Positions 16,725-24,843 of a stretch of DNA of 64,000 nucleotides are shown here, piece after piece. The position numbers and the translations under genes are program-made. This DNA comes from Streptococcus macedonicus ACA-DC 198 (GTDB taxonomy: Bacteria > Bacillota > Bacilli > Lactobacillales > Streptococcaceae): positions 1,327,501 through 1,391,500 of the forward strand of contig HE613569.1 in assembly GCA_000283635.1 (NCBI GenBank). Reading direction: 5' to 3'. The stretch's first letter is position 1; every line of letters begins with the position of its first letter. Under the pieces are notes generated by a model that worked only from the letters and a program-made list of their open reading frames with translations, did no database searches and was not told where the DNA came from.

Positions 16725-18797
16725 TCAAATTTTTGAATTAATAAAATTTCTATAGTTTTCGTTACTTTCCATAAGATTAATATGTGTATCCTTATAAACA
16801 TCACCCATTTCGTTATCTATGTAAATAACATAGTCAACATAGTCGACAATATCTAGATGATGACTAACAATCAACATTGTCCTTTCAGAGTATTGACTGT
16901 TCTGAAGAATATTAAGATAGATTCTATTTTTACTTTGTTCATCAAGATTACTGAAAGCTTCATCCCAGAAAATAATAGAGTTTTTTTTCAATAAAGACTT
17001 AGCAATTAACATTTTTTGAATCTGTCCTCCAGATAAATTTTTCCCCTGTTTCAATAACTTTGAATGAATTTTATTTGGTAACTGGGCAATAACCTCATCA
17101 GCTGAAGTATCTTTTAATACTTGATACAATGGCTCTAAATTATCTGTATCCCATTCTAAATTTTCTAACACGCTTCCTTTTCTTAATGTCATATTCTGTA
17201 GAACAACACTCAAACTATCTTCAAAATTTTTAATACCATATTTCAACGATCCACTAAATCGTAGCATACCCGCTAAAAGTAATAGTAACGTTGATTTTCC
17301 ACTACCTGATTTACCTATGATTGCAATCTTTTCACCTCTATTAATTGTCAAGTTAATATCCTTATAAATCGGACTCATGCCATAAGAAAAATTTAGGCTT
17401 TCAGCCTTAATTAAATACTCATCCGAATCTGAACTTTGTACTAAAATTGGTCTACTATCTTTTAATAAATCACTTTGTTTTTCAGCATATATCCCCAACT
17501 TTACTACTTCAAAAACTGCACCCTTCACTTGTTCAATTGCAGATATTAATAATGAAATACTTGTTTGATAGACTAGTAAATCCGAGATGGATACTTTAAT
17601 ATATTTATTATAGTAAGTCGCTATAACTATAATTACAGACAAACTAATGTAATTAAAAATCGTGCTAACTAACTGTGATAAGTTTTCAAACTTTAAAATC
17701 TGTGAATATTTTTCAGTAACTTGTTGATTAATTTTCATCCACGATGCAAAAGTTAGACCTTCTCGTCTCATTATTTTGATATAATCAATATCATCTAAAT
17801 CTGTTTGTAACTCTGAATTAAAGTCAATCAAATATTGCAGATAAGTTTGGTTATATTCATTCTGTTTACGATAAAGTATAATAGAAATTACACTGTAAAC
17901 CAAAATTATTATGATCAAGATTATTGTTAACCTTACAGAAATTGTTATTAAATATGTAAAAATAACAATTGCTGAGATGAAACTTACACAAGAGGGGATA
18001 ATCTTCAATGTCACATTATCCCTTAAAGTAGACTTGAAATTTATCTTCTCTGAAATACCGCCACTTAAATGATTTCTAAAATATAATAGTGGTTTTTTTA
18101 ACAATTTTTGGAAAAGTGCTTTACTATAGTTATCATCAAAATCTAAGTTATATTCATTTAAGGCACTATTCTTAATAAAATAGCCTAATAGTTGAAAAAG
18201 AACAACACCAAATAGAACTAGTATGTTTGACAAGAATTGAAACTTTTCTGATAACATATATCTTAATAAGATAGAAAATGCTAAAACGCTTATCTGGATT
18301 AGTACCAACGAAAGCAAAAATAGAATAATTGTTTTTGTTTTCAAAGTAAGTTTAAAATATTTCCAAAATATCTGTTTGTATTTTTGAGTTTGAAAATTTT
18401 CATCCTTATTTATTAACACTATAGTTTCAGAATAGTGGTTTAGAAACTCATCATGACTGTATTTTACACGACCAATAGCGGGATCTACAATCGTAACTTG
18501 TTTTTCAGTAATTTTATCTAATACTACGAAATGATCTTGATTCCAGTGAAGAATTATTCTTTGCTTTTTTTCATTGTAGACTTGTAATAAATCTCTAAAC
18601 GACGCGTGATACGCCTTCAAAGCTACTCCAAATCTTTTGTTTAGAGATAGCAAGTATGATACATTAAGTCCGTCTGCTGGTAATGAGTCTTTATCGTATA
18701 CTTCATATAGTGGAACTTTATGACCTAAATCATTTAATAACATTGTGTAACACGCTAACAGACAATCCTCTTCGTTGTTTTGTAAAATAATCTTCAT
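16725..18797 (-). CDS. scnT: LanT: C39 protease/ABC exporter (AMS type, cluster 1)
   Basis: A 690-residue bifunctional exporter. The N-terminal C39 cysteine protease domain (about residues 1-135) has its catalytic Cys in NEEDCLLACYTML and the His in HWNQDHFVVLD with the following Asp in VDPAIG. Six transmembrane helices (about 150-420) follow, then an ABC domain with GKSGSGKST, LSGGQIQK, IIFWDEAFSNLD and SHH. It cleaves the double-glycine leader of the modified precursors and exports the core peptide. It starts 26 bases after lanM. An IFWDE Walker B in place of LLLDE is unusual but keeps the catalytic DE. Confidence 0.9.
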   Translation of the reverse strand: MKIILQNNEEDCLLACYTMLLNDLGHKVPLYEVYDKDSLPADGLNVSYLLSLNKRFGVALKAYHASFRDLLQVYNEKKQRIILHWNQDHFVVLDKITEKQVTIVDPAIGRVKYSHDEFLNHYSETIVLINKDENFQTQKYKQIFWKYFKLTLKTKTIILFLLSLVLIQISVLAFSILLRYMLSEKFQFLSNILVLFGVVLFQLLGYFIKNSALNEYNLDFDDNYSKALFQKLLKKPLLYFRNHLSGGISEKINFKSTLRDNVTLKIIPSCVSFISAIVIFTYLITISVRLTIILIIIILVYSVISIILYRKQNEYNQTYLQYLIDFNSELQTDLDDIDYIKIMRREGLTFASWMKINQQVTEKYSQILKFENLSQLVSTIFNYISLSVIIVIATYYNKYIKVSISDLLVYQTSISLLISAIEQVKGAVFEVVKLGIYAEKQSDLLKDSRPILVQSSDSDEYLIKAESLNFSYGMSPIYKDINLTINRGEKIAIIGKSGSGKSTLLLLLAGMLRFSGSLKYGIKNFEDSLSVVLQNMTLRKGSVLENLEWDTDNLEPLYQVLKDTSADEVIAQLPNKIHSKLLKQGKNLSGGQIQKMLIAKSLLKKNSIIFWDEAFSNLDEQSKNRIYLNILQNSQYSERTMLIVSHHLDIVDYVDYVIYIDNEMGDVYKDTHINLMESNENYRNFINSKI

Positions 18798-18823
18798 ACT
18801 TGAGTTTTCCTTTCTATCTCTTT

Positions 18824-21610
18824 TTAAAGAGTAGGGATTAAAATATCCAACGAATCATCTTTTTTTAAATATTTTGCTGTAGAATATAAAATTCCTGACA
18901 AACCATTCATTATTCCATAAACATTATATTTAGTATTAAAGCTGCACATCCATCCATTCTCTAAACCAAATGAATGTAATTTTCTATACTCTATATCTAA
19001 AATTTTTTCCAATTCTTCTCTTTCATTTCCTGATAGATACGAGCAATAATAACTAAGTGCTAACAAATTTCCACTTGTTCCATGACAAATAGAAAAATTT
19101 GTCATATCGAAACCAATTTCAATTATCTGAGATGCTGCATGTTTCATATCAGCCTCTAATTCGCTTCTCTTTGTTTTAGATATAATATGGAATTTTTTAT
19201 CCAGCTGTAATTGAGCTAATCTTGCAGCTAACACCCCTGTAGAACCATGACACCAATTAGCACTAGTCGAATTATTTCTTTTATCTATCCATCCATTTGA
19301 TAATTTTTGATGACTATCAAAATTTGTAGCTTGATAGAACAATTCCACTGCTTCAGAACTATTCAATGCCACCGCAAGATAAAGTAATCCCAGTTCTATT
19401 CCTAAATTCCCATGTGCTAAACTAACATTATTAGATTCCAATTTATCCCACGCAATATAATCTTCAGAAATAATTTTCAAATCAACTAATTTCTCAAAAG
19501 ATTGTTGAAGATTTCCAATTGATACATTACTATTTCGTAAGGCTACAATCTCACTAGGAAAACTTGATAGAAAATCTGCACTCTGAACATTCAAATCTAA
19601 GATATATTTGTTATTAATATCAAAAATAGATACTGGTATTTCTTGACCAGTAATTGACTGTATTCTAATCATTGCAGATAAAATTCCTAACTTGCCAACA
19701 TAATACGATTGATTTTGTGTAGAATAATAAGCCTTCATTAAAGTCATGAAAATTCTGCGTAAACAGTTATAAATTCTCTGTTGTCTATCATCATCGACCA
19801 ATTCATAAACTTCACATAACGCAATAGACAGTCCTGCAATACCCTCATAAATTGATGAATCCATGGGTTCTAGTTGAAATGCATCATAGTCTGTAACTTT
19901 CAAAGTTAACCAATTTGTACTTCCATCTAATTTAGAAAATTTTTCATTTTTTAAAATTGTATCAACTATAGTATTAATACCAGTAAATAATATGCTATGA
20001 TTTGAGTTTGAATTTTGAAAAATTTTATATGACTCTTGCAACTCTGTACTGTATAAAGCATTTGGGGTTTTAATTGAAAATTCTACTAAATCTAACTGTT
20101 CTTCCATAGTATCTAAATCAAATTTTTCCAATTTTTCAATTGTATCACTCAGTGAAGATTTTTTTAGTTTCCAAATATTAGTATTACCGTCCTTATCTTT
20201 AACATTAATATCACTTGCACAAACGTAAAAATACGGAATATCCATGTTCAAAAGTTGTTTTACTTCAGATTGACATAAATTATGACTATCGTAGTTCGTT
20301 AATTTATTTGACATTTTTTCAAACAAAATATTATCCTGGTTGCAGTAAACTGGTGAAAGCAATAATTGTCTAACTAGACTATAATCTCTAGTATTTCTAA
20401 ATAAAACACGTGTTTTTATATCACTAAAACTTAAGTAAAGTTTCTTCAATGCTTCCTTATTATTAATAATAAATTTACTTAATTCTATGAAGCCTTCTTT
20501 AATATATTCTACATATTCTTCAGCGTTTAAATACGTTTTTATTCCCAAATTATTCTCAAAGTATGGTAAGTGATTCTGGTTTTCAGTCTTGTACTTCTGT
20601 TTTTCAACATGTATATCATCTCTATTATGATTTATAATAACTTTTGCTTCACCAATAAGCGTTCCTCCTAAAACACCACTCGTATCACCTCCGAAAATTT
20701 TGTCAGCCTCAGAAATAGGTAATAATCCCGTAGAAAGAACTGAATTCCGACTATTTTCAACAATTTTTAATGTTGCATCATTTTCAGCTACTGTCTCATA
20801 TGGATTAGTTGAAAAAACAGTTTCAGCATCTACTAATATAGGTTGGATACTATGAGATATAAGATTTTCAAAGTGTAAATCAGAGATATTAAGAATATAG
20901 GAGTAAACTAAAAGATACCCCATTCTCTTATAAAACTCGTTTGCTTCTTTAAGTGAGGATACTGGCTTACTCTCGACAAATACTTCCCAAAAATATTCAT
21001 TTTTATCTAAAAAATCAGGAATGAACCTAATTTCCTTTTTCAAATAATTACTTGCTTGACTATCTAATTCTTTTAAAAGAATATTTGGTCTTGATGATTT
21101 TTTCTTATAAACCAATTTTTGTCTATTATAATCTAGAATACAGACTCCGCTTCCATTGTGAATATCTCCTGTGACTTTTATATCTAAAACATTTAAATCA
21201 GGACTCTCATCATTAGACTTTAAAAATTTTAATTTTTTTAATTCTAAGAAATCACTCACAAAGTGCTTTTTCACGCAATTTAGTAAGTCTAAATAGTGTT
21301 TAATACTGATAAATACACGCTGATTAATCTTAGGAAATCGTTCCTCTATTTCATCTAAAATAGTACCGTTTCTACATAATACATTATTAAAAAAGTCATA
21401 TCGAAGTTCTGCTGTTTCACCAACCAATGTCCCATTAATGCGCTTTTCATTAATTAAATAAATCAATGTAGATCTATAATAATCTGAAATTTTTTCCTCA
21501 ATTTGCTTAATTAGCGAGTCACTTTCATTTAAAACTTCAGGGATGAGCCTTTCAATTACTACTTTAGGAAATTTATCAAACTGACTATATAGTTGCTCTT
21601 TCTGATTCAT
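18824..21610 (-). CDS. scnM: LanM lanthionine synthetase (cluster 1)
   Basis: A 928-residue class II lantibiotic synthetase. The N-terminal half (about 150-500) is the kinase-like dehydratase domain (CILDYNRQKLVYKKKS; ISDLHFENLI; LVDAETVFSTN; RVLFRNTRDYS) that phosphorylates and eliminates Ser/Thr. The C-terminal half (about 580-928) is the LanC-like cyclase with glycine-rich repeats and the zinc-binding NWCHGSTG and SICHGTSGN motifs, which adds Cys thiols to form (methyl)lanthionine. The start is ATG at 21610 after AGAGAGG, 20 bases after the third precursor gene. It presumably modifies all three precursors next to it, as lacticin-481-group synthetases do. Confidence 0.92.
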   Translation of the reverse strand: MNQKEQLYSQFDKFPKVVIERLIPEVLNESDSLIKQIEEKISDYYRSTLIYLINEKRINGTLVGETAELRYDFFNNVLCRNGTILDEIEERFPKINQRVFISIKHYLDLLNCVKKHFVSDFLELKKLKFLKSNDESPDLNVLDIKVTGDIHNGSGVCILDYNRQKLVYKKKSSRPNILLKELDSQASNYLKKEIRFIPDFLDKNEYFWEVFVESKPVSSLKEANEFYKRMGYLLVYSYILNISDLHFENLISHSIQPILVDAETVFSTNPYETVAENDATLKIVENSRNSVLSTGLLPISEADKIFGGDTSGVLGGTLIGEAKVIINHNRDDIHVEKQKYKTENQNHLPYFENNLGIKTYLNAEEYVEYIKEGFIELSKFIINNKEALKKLYLSFSDIKTRVLFRNTRDYSLVRQLLLSPVYCNQDNILFEKMSNKLTNYDSHNLCQSEVKQLLNMDIPYFYVCASDINVKDKDGNTNIWKLKKSSLSDTIEKLEKFDLDTMEEQLDLVEFSIKTPNALYSTELQESYKIFQNSNSNHSILFTGINTIVDTILKNEKFSKLDGSTNWLTLKVTDYDAFQLEPMDSSIYEGIAGLSIALCEVYELVDDDRQQRIYNCLRRIFMTLMKAYYSTQNQSYYVGKLGILSAMIRIQSITGQEIPVSIFDINNKYILDLNVQSADFLSSFPSEIVALRNSNVSIGNLQQSFEKLVDLKIISEDYIAWDKLESNNVSLAHGNLGIELGLLYLAVALNSSEAVELFYQATNFDSHQKLSNGWIDKRNNSTSANWCHGSTGVLAARLAQLQLDKKFHIISKTKRSELEADMKHAASQIIEIGFDMTNFSICHGTSGNLLALSYYCSYLSGNEREELEKILDIEYRKLHSFGLENGWMCSFNTKYNVYGIMNGLSGILYSTAKYLKKDDSLDILIPTL

Positions 21611-21629
21611 AATATTACCTCTCTAAAAA

Positions 21630-21791
21630 TTAGCAACATGAAAAGATTGCTTGTAAACTATTCCAACGACATTCTGCTGAAATAGTATTTACTCCATGGC
21701 CTGCTCCACCTAAAAGTTCATCAACTTCTTCTAACTTAAGTTCTTGTAAGGATTCCAAAGCATCTTGACAAATTTTATTATTATTTTTCAT
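21630..21791 (-). CDS. Third lantibiotic precursor, lacticin 481 group, divergent core
   Basis: A 53-residue precursor. The leader MKNNNKICQDALESLQ...LEEVDELLGG ends in a double glycine, and the core starts AGHGVNTISAEC and ends QAIFSCC. Core spacing TxS-xxC with the C-terminal CC matches the ring pattern of lacticin 481 and streptococcin A-FF22, but the sequence differs at most non-ring positions. A Cys in the leader (position 8) is odd. ATG at 21791 follows GAGGTGATAAATT. It has its own upstream phased repeats. It corresponds in position to the scnA1/mcdA1 gene of related clusters. It could be a second active peptide or a silent relative. Confidence 0.8.
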   Translation of the reverse strand: MKNNNKICQDALESLQELKLEEVDELLGGAGHGVNTISAECRWNSLQAIFSCC

Positions 21792-21869
21792 AATTTATCA
21801 CCTCATATGTTATACCGAGCATAACTCGAAAATATTTTTATTTATGCTTTAATTTTAAAATCGCAACAT

Positions 21870-21895
21870 AAAGAAAAGTTAAAGCTAATCTAAAG
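21870..21895 (-). promoter_or_regulatory. Three 11-bp phased CTTTA repeats upstream of the third precursor
   Basis: On the minus strand CTTTAGATTAG, CTTTAACTTTT and CTTTATGTTGC follow one another with an exact 11-base period (CTTT positions 21895, 21884 and 21873 at their first bases). The same motif and period occur upstream of the first precursor. They fit an OmpR-type response regulator site placed before the promoter of the precursor 3-lanM operon (possible -10 GGTATAAC near 21815). Confidence 0.55.
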
Positions 21896-22198
21896 CTAAT
21901 GTTAATTTATTGATAAATCTTGTTAGTTCAGAATCAAACAAGGATAAAGTAACTTCACATTACTAATTTATACCTCTTCTTAATATTTTTTACATAAGTT
22001 GTAAATCATATACTTTCTTTAAATACACATCACATTTTATCCTTCATCATTAAATCGTAAACTTTAGTGAATACAACGGAGAATATTTAGTGGGTAGAAT
22101 CTCGTCTTGACACAAAATACTTTACAAATCTTTACTCCTAGATTCTATTTTTCGATAAGCAATTCTATTATCTTTAAGAATTAAAATTTCTGAATATA

Positions 22199-22223
22199 AA
22201 AAAGAGGTTTCCCTCCTTTTTTA
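22199..22223 (-). terminator. Terminator after the scnA pair
   Basis: On the minus strand AAAAAAGGAGGGAAACC with CTCTTTTTT forms a short stem with a T run, about 35 bases after the second scnA stop. It would limit read-through from the abundant precursor message into the downstream operon. Confidence 0.6.
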
Positions 22224-22255
22224 ATGTAACATATTAGACACTTAGTCATCCAAAA

Positions 22256-22411
22256 TCAAGAACAACATGTGGCAAGAAACGCCCATGTATTTAGGTGACA
22301 TTCGTGCGAAATGGTTTTAAATACGCCATTTTTTCCTGCACCGATAATTTGGTCAAGCTCTTCAAGACTAACTTCTTGAATTGATTCAATAATTGTTGTT
22401 TCTTTTTCCAT
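22256..22411 (-). CDS. scnA: Streptococcin A-FF22/macedocin precursor, copy 2
   Basis: A 51-residue precursor with leader MEKETTIIESIQEVSLEELD ending QIIGA, and core GKNGVFKTISHECHLNTWAF followed by LATCCS. To my knowledge this core is the mature streptococcin A-FF22 (equal to macedocin), a lacticin-481-type lantibiotic that acts on the membranes of related Gram-positive bacteria. The start is ATG at 22411; a longer frame from 22459 begins inside the previous copy and has no suitable site. Product and leader are identical to those of copy 1, 28 bases upstream. It is processed by the adjacent LanM and LanT. Confidence 0.92.
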   Translation of the reverse strand: MEKETTIIESIQEVSLEELDQIIGAGKNGVFKTISHECHLNTWAFLATCCS

Positions 22412-22439
22412 AGTTTTCCTCTTTCTAAAATTTCTTAAC

Positions 22440-22595
22440 TTATGAGCAACATGTAGCAAGAAATGCCCATGTATTTAGGTGACATTCATGTGAGATGGTT
22501 TTAAATACGCCATTTTTTCCTGCACCGATAATTTGGTCAAGCTCTTCAAGACTAACTTCTTGAATTGATTCAATAATTGTTGTTTCTTTTTCCAT
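22440..22595 (-). CDS. scnA: Streptococcin A-FF22/macedocin precursor, copy 1
   Basis: A 51-residue precursor identical in protein sequence to the following copy, with a few silent base differences, so the duplication is not brand new or is under selection for the peptide. The start is ATG at 22595 after AAAAGGATAAATT. It is the first gene after the regulatory region with five phased repeats, so both copies should be driven from one induced promoter. Two tandem structural genes increase the dose of peptide relative to the modification enzymes. Confidence 0.92.
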   Translation of the reverse strand: MEKETTIIESIQEVSLEELDQIIGAGKNGVFKTISHECHLNTWAFLATCCS

Positions 22596-22679
22596 AATTT
22601 ATCCTTTTCTTAATTTTATTTGAGTGCCGTTCTTATTTTGAGACCAAGTGTCTTTATCTTTGTTACAAGTAAATTTTAC

Positions 22680-22727
22680 AAAGTTGACTTTAAGATATAT
22701 TAAAGAAATCATAAAGTTATTTTAAAG
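22680..22727 (-). promoter_or_regulatory. Five 11-bp phased CTTTA repeats upstream of scnA
   Basis: On the minus strand five successive 11-base units begin CTTTA, CTTTA, CTTTA, CTTAA and CTTTG, with unit starts exactly 11 bases apart (22727, 22716, 22705, 22694, 22683). One helical turn between units is the geometry of OmpR/PhoB-family regulators that bind direct repeats. The response regulator encoded 1.4 kb away is of that family. The array lies about 90 bases before the first precursor, just upstream of the promoter. Confidence 0.65.
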
Positions 22728-22765
22728 ATTTTAAATCTTTGATTTTACTGGTAGTGTAAAATAAG

Positions 22766-24046
22766 TTGTGTAAACACAAAAAGGAATAAATCCGTTATAG
22801 TAGAGTTGCAAAACATTACTAGAAAGAGATTTATTCCTATGACTCAGTTTACCACAGAACTACTTAACTTCCTAGCCCAAAAGCAAGATATTGATGAATT
22901 TTTCCGTACTTCTCTTGAAACAGCTATGAATGATCTGCTTCAAGCAGAGTTATCAGCCTTTTTAGGGTATGAACCTTACGATAAATTAGGCTATAATTCT
23001 GGGAATAGTCGTAACGGAAGCTATGCACGGAAATTCGAAACCAAATATGGGACTGTTCAGTTGAGTATTCCTAGAGATCGTAATGGGAACTTTAGTCCAG
23101 CTTTGCTTCCCGCTTATGGACGTCGAGATGACCACTTGGAAGAGATGGTTATCAAACTCTATCAAACCGGTGTAACGACTCGAGAAATTAGTGATATCAT
23201 CGAACGAATGTATGGTCATCACTATAGTCCTGCCACAATTTCTAATATCTCAAAAGCAACTCAGGAGAATGTCGCTACTTTTCATGAGCGAAGCTTAGAA
23301 GCCAATTACTCTGTTTTATTTCTTGACGGAACCTATCTTCCATTAAGACGTGGAACCGTTAGTAAAGAATGTATTCATATCGCACTTGGCATTACACCAG
23401 AAGGACAGAAGGCTGTTCTTGGATATGAAATCGCCCCAAATGAAAACAATGCTTCTTGGTCCACCCTGTTAGACAAGCTTCAAAACCAAGGAATCCAACA
23501 GATTTCTCTTGTAGTGACCGATGGCTTCAAGGGGCTTGAAGAGATTATCAATCAGGCTTACCCATTAGCTAAACAACAACGTTGCTTAATTCATATTAGT
23601 CGAAATCTAGCTAGTAAAGTGAAACGAGCAGATAGAGCGGTTATTCTGGAGCAATTTAAAACGATTTATCGTGCTGAAAATTTAGAAATGGCAGTGCAAA
23701 TTTTAGAGAACTTTATCGCCGAATGGAAACCAAAGTATAGGAAAGTCATGGAAAGTCTGGAGAATACGGATAATCTTTTAACTTTTTATCAGTTTCCCTA
23801 CCAGATTTGGCATAGCATTTATTCGACAAACCTCATTGAGTCTCTTAACAAAGAAATCAAACGTCAAACGAAAAAGAAGGTTCTTTTTCCTAACGAGGAG
23901 GCTCTGGAACGTTATTTAGTTACCCTGTTTGAAGATTATAATTTCAAACAAAATCAACGCATCCATAAAGGGTTTGGCCAATGTGCTGACACACTTGAAA
24001 GCTTATTTGATTAACATTCTTCAACTCTACTTGAGTGTTTACACAT
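22766..24046 (+). mobile_element. IS256-family insertion sequence
   Basis: Inverted terminal sequences TGTGTAAACAC (22767-22777) and GTGTTTACACA (24035-24045) enclose a single transposase gene, giving an element of about 1.3 kb, the usual IS256 size. It sits between the scnA control region and the two-component genes. I could not define the target duplication with certainty. Confidence 0.8.
22839..24014 (+). CDS. IS256-family (mutator type) transposase
   Basis: A 391-residue transposase. ATG at 22839 (MTQFTTELLNF) behind AGAAAGAG is preferred over an in-frame TTG at 22806. The N-terminal half contains FLGYEPYDKLGYNSGNSRNG and YGTVQLSIPRDRNG, typical of the family. The DDE residues lie in LFLDGTYLPL, LVVTDGFKGLE and the YSTNLIESLNKEIKRQTKKK helix. 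It is full length and apparently intact, so the insertion may still be active. It resembles streptococcal IS1191-like elements. Confidence 0.9.
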   Translation: MTQFTTELLNFLAQKQDIDEFFRTSLETAMNDLLQAELSAFLGYEPYDKLGYNSGNSRNGSYARKFETKYGTVQLSIPRDRNGNFSPALLPAYGRRDDHLEEMVIKLYQTGVTTREISDIIERMYGHHYSPATISNISKATQENVATFHERSLEANYSVLFLDGTYLPLRRGTVSKECIHIALGITPEGQKAVLGYEIAPNENNASWSTLLDKLQNQGIQQISLVVTDGFKGLEEIINQAYPLAKQQRCLIHISRNLASKVKRADRAVILEQFKTIYRAENLEMAVQILENFIAEWKPKYRKVMESLENTDNLLTFYQFPYQIWHSIYSTNLIESLNKEIKRQTKKKVLFPNEEALERYLVTLFEDYNFKQNQRIHKGFGQCADTLESLFD

Positions 24047-24128
24047 AATTATTGACAGTATCATTTTACTCCATACCGTTAAAATAAAATCCTTTATGAT
24101 ATAATTAAAAAATTAAGGAGGTATTTAT

Positions 24129-24827
24129 ATGAATTTTGAAACACAGTTTTTAAACAAACGGATATTAATAATAGATGACGATGTCTCACTTAGTCAATCT
24201 ATCAAAGAGGTATTAGTCAATAGAGGATTTAAAAATATTAGTAACGCTTATAGTATTAGCGAGGGCATTGATATTTTTTCTGTATCCAAGATTGATTTCA
24301 TCATATTAGATGTAATGTTACCTGATGGTGAGGGGTATTTACTTGCCAAATATGTTAGAAAAACTTCTGATATTCCAATATTATTTTTAACAGCAAAAAA
24401 TAATCCTGATGATGAAGTTAAAGGCCTTGGATCAGGTGGTGATGATTTTGTCACTAAACCATTTCTCCCGAAAACCTTAATATATCGTATCATTGCTCTA
24501 TTAAGAAGAGCATACAAAAATGAATCCGAATTAATTACATTGTCTTCTTGTACCATTGATTTAAATAATGCAAGTGTAAATAAAAATGGAAATCAACTTT
24601 CACTAACTCCTACTGAAATACAGATACTACGAAAACTATACAGTAATAAGAACTACATTGTTTCAACAGAAACAATTTGTGATACTATTTGGGGACTTGA
24701 TAGTTCTGGATATGAAAAGTCATTAATGGTACACATTCGAAATATAAGAGAAAAAATAGAATCAAGCCCTTCTAAACCGGATCATCTTATTACCGTTAAA
24801 GGTCTTGGATATAAGCTTGTTGTCTGA
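24129..24827 (+). CDS. scnR: OmpR-family response regulator of lantibiotic cluster 1
   Basis: A 232-residue regulator. The receiver domain has the acidic pair in LIIDDDVSLS, the phosphorylated Asp in FIILDVMLPDG, Thr in LFLTAKN and Lys in FVTKPF. The C-terminal winged helix (LTPTEIQILRKLYSN, then SLMVHIRNIREKI and TVKGLGYKLV) is the OmpR/PhoB DNA-binding type, which favours direct repeats one helical turn apart, as found before the precursor genes. ATG follows AAGGAGG. It is transcribed away from the lan operon. It presumably responds to the adjacent kinase to switch on the precursors. Confidence 0.88.
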   Translation: MNFETQFLNKRILIIDDDVSLSQSIKEVLVNRGFKNISNAYSISEGIDIFSVSKIDFIILDVMLPDGEGYLLAKYVRKTSDIPILFLTAKNNPDDEVKGLGSGGDDFVTKPFLPKTLIYRIIALLRRAYKNESELITLSSCTIDLNNASVNKNGNQLSLTPTEIQILRKLYSNKNYIVSTETICDTIWGLDSSGYEKSLMVHIRNIREKIESSPSKPDHLITVKGLGYKLVV

Positions 24828-24843
24828 GGTAACGGAGTTTTTA

